Positions 32,242-35,448 of a stretch of DNA of 35,448 bases are shown piece after piece. The position numbers were made by a program, and so were the translations under genes. The DNA is taken from NCBI GenBank assembly GCA_024275635.1, contig JAJRYT010000006.1, positions 1 to 35,448 on the forward strand, given 5' to 3'. Within the stretch, counting starts at the first letter, position 1. Every line of letters begins with the position of its first letter. The notes beneath the pieces are model-generated. The model had not been told where the DNA came from. It worked only from the letters and a program-made list of their open reading frames with translations, and did no database searches. This stretch comes from Chloroflexota bacterium. GTDB lineage: Bacteria > Chloroflexota > Anaerolineae > Promineifilales > Promineifilaceae.

Positions 32242-34671
32242 CTAATCTACCCGGATTTTGGTGAGGGTCAAGAAGTCATCCTGGGTGATACGGTCGTCTT
32301 CCGTCACCAACTGCAGCCGCTGGAAACCGCCGTCCTCTGTACGCGTGTAGACGCCGATGATGAGCGGGTACACCTGGGGCGGCGTGTCGGCGGCCAGGTT
32401 GAGCGGCATGGTCAGGGTTTGCAGTTCGCCCACCGGCCAGCTTGCTGTGCCTTCCGCCGGAGCCAGGTCGTTGGCTGCCCAGCGGGTGGTGTCCTCGTCC
32501 ACGATTTGGGCAAAGATGGTGTAGCCGGTGGTTAACGGCCGTCTGCCACGCCAATAAAGCGTCAAATCCACCGTTGCGCCGGGCGTCGTCCGGCGTGGTT
32601 TGAGTTCGTAACCAACCAGGGTCAGCTCGTCGCCGAAGTTGATGGTTGTGGGATTGGGAATGGCGCCGGGAACGGCCGTTAATGCCAACGCCGCAATCAC
32701 CGCCGATTCATCATCCCCTTCCGCTTGCAGCCGCTCGCCGGTGTAAAAATCATACAAGCCGACATTGACCAATAAATCGGCGGGGGCAACGGCCGTTTTA
32801 GGGATTTTCAGCCGGTAATAATTCGTTATCCGTTCCCCCGGTTGGAGCAGAGAAGTCGGCCGTAACCCCTGGCCCGGGTACATATCCCGCTGGGCGATGG
32901 GGACACCCAACACCGGGTCGTTCAAATGGACAAACACACTCCAATCACGCGCCATCGGCGTCAAAGCTTCCCATTCCAGGATGATATCAACGACATCATC
33001 CGGTTTAACCAAACGGGCGTCTGGGGATGAAACCAACATATCATACCCAATCAGGCGCATTTGGCCGCCAAAATCTACCTCGATTTGCTGGAGCGCCGCT
33101 TCATTTGGCTGGTATGTTTCCGGCCAGTACGCCGGACGAATCCAGAGCCAGGGGGCCAGGGCGGCAATGAGGAACATAAACAGACTCAACCCCGTGATGG
33201 CCTGACGGGCGCGGCGCGGCGGGAACAGGTTCGCTAATCCTACAACCAGCAGGACGTTGAGGGCGGAAACGGCCGTAAACACCAGCCGTCCCTGTGAAGA
33301 CCACGTCGTCGTCGCCCATTGCACCAGCCCATACACTACCGCCCCAGAAAACAATAGGCAGATAACCAGCGCAAAGTGACTTGTGACGAATTCCAGAAGA
33401 TTAAAGATTAAAGATCGAAGATTTAGACCGTTCTCTTTAATCATTAATCTTAAATCATTAATCTCTTTAACAAAATAAACCACAAACCCCGCCACCCCCG
33501 CCACCAACATCCCATTCAGCGCATGATAAATCCACGTCCACATCGGCACATTCACGCCGCCAAACAAGCCCCAGTAAGAAAGCATAAACCCCCAGCGTTC
33601 ATCCCACAACTGCGCCAGCGACGCCGGCTGCGCCCGTTGTCCCAGCACGGCAATAAACGCGCTCCACCCCAACCAGTCGCCATATAAAACGATATTGCGC
33701 CAGTACCACCAACCAGCAATCAAAATCACCGGAACCAAAACAACAGCAAAGTCCAACAGCGATTGGCCCAAACCCGGCAACAATTGGCGGAGAAAGGGAT
33801 AAGGCGTGGGGGATGGGGGATGGGGGATGAGGAATGAGGGATGAGTCTCTTTTTCCACTTGCCGCTGGCCACTGTCCGCCCGCCAACTGGCTACAAACAG
33901 CGTCCCCCAGGCCAACGGCAGCAGGCCGATGGTCCCCTCTTTCGTCAACAAGGCCAGGCCGATAACAATGCCCAGGAATAATGAAATGTGAATTGTGAAT
34001 TGTGAATTGTGAACGGCCGTCCTCCGCTCCCCGCTCCCCACTCCCCGCTCCCCGCCGGCTCTCTTCACCATCCGTATCATCAACAAAATCGCCAACGAGG
34101 CCAGCGGAACAGCCAGATTATCATTATTCACCGCGCCGCTGATAAAAAGGAACATGGGCATAAAAGCATTCATCGCCGCCGCCCCCAACGCGATTTCCGG
34201 CCGGTTGGGGGCCGCTTCCTTGCCAATCAAATACGTCAGGCACACGGTCGCCGCGCCCAGGAAAACGGAAAAAATACGAACAATTCGCACCGCCAACAGC
34301 GTTCCCTGCCAGGGATTGGCCGCCGGATCGTGAACGGCCAGGTTGATATTGCCATCGGCCGTAATCAGGCCATTGTCTACATGGGGATTTAGCCAGCGAA
34401 TTTGTTCCATGTCACTGGTATCAATCCAAAACGTGAGCGCCGCGCCCAGGTAGTAATAAAGCGGCGGCTGGCTGGCTTCCTGATTCCAAGGGCCGGCCTG
34501 CGCCGGGTCAAACACCTGCACTGGCAGCGGGTTGCCGTCGGCCAGGTGGCGGATCATGGGATAATGCCACAGCTCATCAGAAGCCTCAAAAACGGGCGTA
34601 ACGACAGCATAACTGATGCCCAGGATAATAAAAAGAGCCAAAATCAGGGCCATAATTCGCTTTTCGGTCAT
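32242..34671 (-). CDS. GT-C type membrane glycosyltransferase-like protein (DUF2142-like) with two C-terminal beta domains
   Basis: This 809-residue protein starts with a helix followed by PVFEASDELWHYP (acidic pair Asp32-Glu33) and EASQPPLYYYLGA near 69-81, the GT-C pattern. ISGAVNNDNLAVPLASL and FVLVPVILIAGWWYWRNIVLYGD-like segments follow. About twelve helices run to residue 535. Two beta-sandwich domains follow (starts MRLIGYDMLV and LVGYELKPRR), related to those of the three other GT-C proteins. Three loops between helices carry low-complexity inserts encoded by heptamer arrays G, H and I (GGERGVGSGERRTAVHNSQF; HPSFLIPHPPSPTPYPF; INDLRLMIKENGLNLRSLIF). These look like tolerated insertions. 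The start has a promoter directly upstream and no Shine-Dalgarno. Five palindromes lie in the gene. Confidence 0.75.
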   Translation of the reverse strand: MTEKRIMALILALFIILGISYAVVTPVFEASDELWHYPMIRHLADGNPLPVQVFDPAQAGPWNQEASQPPLYYYLGAALTFWIDTSDMEQIRWLNPHVDNGLITADGNINLAVHDPAANPWQGTLLAVRIVRIFSVFLGAATVCLTYLIGKEAAPNRPEIALGAAAMNAFMPMFLFISGAVNNDNLAVPLASLAILLMIRMVKRAGGERGVGSGERRTAVHNSQFTIHISLFLGIVIGLALLTKEGTIGLLPLAWGTLFVASWRADSGQRQVEKETHPSFLIPHPPSPTPYPFLRQLLPGLGQSLLDFAVVLVPVILIAGWWYWRNIVLYGDWLGWSAFIAVLGQRAQPASLAQLWDERWGFMLSYWGLFGGVNVPMWTWIYHALNGMLVAGVAGFVVYFVKEINDLRLMIKENGLNLRSLIFNLLEFVTSHFALVICLLFSGAVVYGLVQWATTTWSSQGRLVFTAVSALNVLLVVGLANLFPPRRARQAITGLSLFMFLIAALAPWLWIRPAYWPETYQPNEAALQQIEVDFGGQMRLIGYDMLVSSPDARLVKPDDVVDIILEWEALTPMARDWSVFVHLNDPVLGVPIAQRDMYPGQGLRPTSLLQPGERITNYYRLKIPKTAVAPADLLVNVGLYDFYTGERLQAEGDDESAVIAALALTAVPGAIPNPTTINFGDELTLVGYELKPRRTTPGATVDLTLYWRGRRPLTTGYTIFAQIVDEDTTRWAANDLAPAEGTASWPVGELQTLTMPLNLAADTPPQVYPLIIGVYTRTEDGGFQRLQLVTEDDRITQDDFLTLTKIRVD
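33394..33470. repeat. Heptamer array G, in frame inside the GT-C gene, inverted arms
   Basis: Eleven 7-bp units. One arm has CAGAAGA, TTAAAGA twice, TCGAAGA and TTTAGAC. CGTTCTC forms the middle. The other arm has TTTAATC, ATTAATC, TTAAATC, ATTAATC and TCTTTAA, which is near complementary to the first. The middle GACCGTT resembles a decayed half of the ACGGCCGT palindrome. Confidence 0.8.
33804..33845. repeat. Heptamer array H, in frame inside the GT-C gene
   Basis: Six 7-bp units: GCGTGGG, GGATGGG twice, GGATGAG, GAATGAG and GGATGAG. Read on the minus strand it encodes a Pro/His/Ser-rich loop (HPSFLIPHPPSPTP). Confidence 0.8.
33987..34056. repeat. Heptamer array I, composite, with the iterated palindrome at its junction
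   Basis: Ten 7-bp units. TGTGAAT occurs three times, then TGTGAAC, then GGCCGTC. Then come CTCCGCT, CCCCGCT, CCCCACT, CCCCGCT and CCCCGCC. The palindrome ACGGCCGT (34013-34020) sits exactly where the A/T-rich unit family changes to the C-rich one, in phase with the units. The array is in frame within the GT-C gene. Confidence 0.85.
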
Positions 34672-34678
34672 GTGTGTG

Positions 34679-34707
34679 ATTTTACTGGCAATCGGCTATA
34701 CCGTCAC
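34679..34707 (-). promoter_or_regulatory. Candidate leaderless promoter for the GT-C gene
   Basis: Read on the minus strand, GTGACG (34702-34707), a 17-nt spacer and TAAAAT (34679-34684) lie only 7 nt from the ATG at 34671. Transcription would begin at or very near the start codon, which has no Shine-Dalgarno. Confidence 0.4.
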
Positions 34708-34761
34708 CTGCGCTTGCCAGACGTTTGGGATACGCAGCCGGCGGCGGCGTTTACTGTGCGG

Positions 34762-35301
34762 CTATCCCCCCGTTGAAAATTTATACTTTACCCCGTCCGG
34801 GGTTTTGATTTCGCGCCAGCCAAATTTCTTCAGGGTTACGCCAGGGCGACGGCCGTATTCTTCAAACAACGCCGCCGCCGCCGCGCCCCCATACCCAGCC
34901 GCCTCATCAAACAAATCAACCGTGTTAATCCCCAGCTTGCAAGCCACGTGATAATACACTGCCAGCGCCACTTCCACACTGCGCCGCGCCGGGACAGCGT
35001 AATTGACAATCACTGCCGCCACCAGCCCGCTCAACAGCCGCTCATGCGATTTCTCACGCATCGCCAGCGTCGCCGCCCGGTGGCCGTAAATGCCAAACAA
35101 TGACCGCTGCGGCCGCGTCAGCGCCGCCTGAAATGTCTCCCGCTGGCCCGCCGTCAGCGCCATAAAACGGCCGACCACATTCGCCAATCGCCAATCATTT
35201 GGCGAAGGCAGCGGCTCGGCATAATAATCCGTCACCCGCATTCCTGCCAAAAAATTGGCCGTTTGCTCAATAAATGCCTGAATTTCAGTTCCGTTATTCA
35301 T
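34762..35301 (-). CDS. Hypothetical protein, soluble, function unknown
   Basis: I do not recognise this 179-residue protein. It appears soluble and mostly helical, with no signal peptide or membrane span. Noticeable parts are GRFMALTAGQRETFQAALTRPQRSLFGIYGHRAATLAMR (about 44-82), a small-residue-rich stretch AAGYGGAAAAALFEEYGRRPG (about 134-154), and a C-terminal GWREIKTPDGVKYKFSTGG that looks like a beta hairpin. The composition and the conserved-looking YGHRAA segment argue for a real gene. The frame is long and the codon use resembles the neighbours. No ribosome site is obvious before ATG 35301. It carries one iterated palindrome near its end (34849), read as YGR rather than TAV. Confidence 0.6.
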   Translation of the reverse strand: MNNGTEIQAFIEQTANFLAGMRVTDYYAEPLPSPNDWRLANVVGRFMALTAGQRETFQAALTRPQRSLFGIYGHRAATLAMREKSHERLLSGLVAAVIVNYAVPARRSVEVALAVYYHVACKLGINTVDLFDEAAGYGGAAAAALFEEYGRRPGVTLKKFGWREIKTPDGVKYKFSTGG

Positions 35302-35448
35302 AAGAAGGTAACCGTTCAGACCCTAAGCTCGACTTTGTACAAAATTCGAAATCAGAAATATTTCCAGATAATTTTGTAACCAGAGTGAGAATCTGATTTT
35401 AGTCAATGCAACTTTACTCGAGTACGAATATTTGAACATCGCATAAAA
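35302..35448. other. AT-rich right edge, no gene identified
   Basis: These 147 bp are clearly more AT-rich than the rest and hold no coding frame I would support. A short TCAGA / TCTGA inverted pair (around 35350-35396) and a TTTGTACAAA palindrome (35334-35343) are visible. It is probably the upstream region of 34762-35301 or of a gene beyond the edge. Confidence 0.4.

Larger units (their letters stand above)
626..34856. repeat. Iterated palindrome family ACGGCCGT, about 62 exact copies
   Basis: Start positions counted by eye: 626, 1197, 2339, 2785, 3112, 3847, 6116, 6326, 7091, 7217, 7541, 7670, 8375, 10247, 11280, 11460, 12493, 12908, 13105, 13354, 13742, 14244, 14802, 15020, 15377, 15752, 16349, 16575, 16851, 17005, 17302, 17654, 18482, 18519, 18811, 18905, 20075, 20624, 20859, 21032, 21372, 21798, 22041, 22137, 22205, 22442, 22809, 23005, 23457, 23838, 26449, 29613, 29876, 30059, 31454, 32158, 32535, 32672, 32789, 33269, 34013, 34849. 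The flanks often extend the symmetry to AAACGGCCGTTT, with purines to the left and pyrimidines to the right. All copies lie inside genes; spacing is irregular (37 bp to several kb). Confidence 0.92.

Noticed and set aside
33987..34056. CRISPR-like array
   Set aside because: Units are 7 bp and contiguous with no unique spacers, so none of the nine arrays is a CRISPR.

Overview
The window looks like a chromosomal segment of a filamentous or biofilm-type Chloroflexota bacterium, probably class Anaerolineae or a neighbour. This rests on family content, not on a marker-gene placement. The content is DUF4012 and DUF2723 proteins, several GT-C membrane glycosyltransferases with beta-sandwich C-terminal extensions, C25 (gingipain-like) peptidases, a Ser/Thr kinase with an extracellular SH3-like domain, an RpsA-ClpC pair, and GC-rich sequence with TTG/GTG starts. 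No tRNA, rRNA, CRISPR array or transposase was recognised.

Layout. (1) 1-756, minus: radA, cut by the window edge and carrying an apparent 1-nt deletion. (2) 818-16567, plus: a long co-directional run with many overlapping starts and stops. It holds a small membrane protein, a Wzz-like chain-length protein, a membrane-anchored FnIII-like protein, a PqqD-like protein, a secreted C25 peptidase, a mucin-like stalk protein, a lipoprotein C25 peptidase, a flippase-like membrane protein, a GT2 glycosyltransferase, a methyltransferase, a DUF2723 GT-C protein, a DUF4012 protein and an SH3b stalk protein. (3) 16573-24229, minus: three GT-C proteins. (4) 24527-28838: the core genes rpsA and clpC (clpC interrupted by an in-frame TAA), a terminator, and a LysM lipoprotein on the minus strand. 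(5) 29054-30769, plus: a PknB-like kinase. (6) 30804-34671, minus: a Wzy/O-antigen-ligase-like protein and a fourth GT-C protein. (7) 34762-35301, minus: an unrecognised protein.

Taken together, regions 2, 3 and 6 read as a cell-surface polysaccharide and surface-protein factory. Membrane glycosyltransferases, a flippase-like protein, a polymerase/ligase and a chain-length regulator sit beside two cysteine peptidases of the clan that includes the type IX secretion sortase PorU, and beside proteins built as stalks on a membrane anchor.

The strongest unexplained signal is in the DNA itself. The 8-bp palindrome ACGGCCGT occurs about 62 times in 35 kb where about one is expected. Every copy lies inside a gene, about two thirds are read in the frame encoding Thr-Ala-Val, and copies are nearly absent from rpsA and clpC. 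Independently, nine arrays of degenerate 7-bp tandem units occur between genes, over start or stop codons, and in frame inside membrane-protein loops. Several are arranged as inverted arms, and one has the ACGGCCGT palindrome exactly at the junction of two unit families. This resembles, by analogy only, the HIP1 palindromes and STRR heptamers of cyanobacteria.
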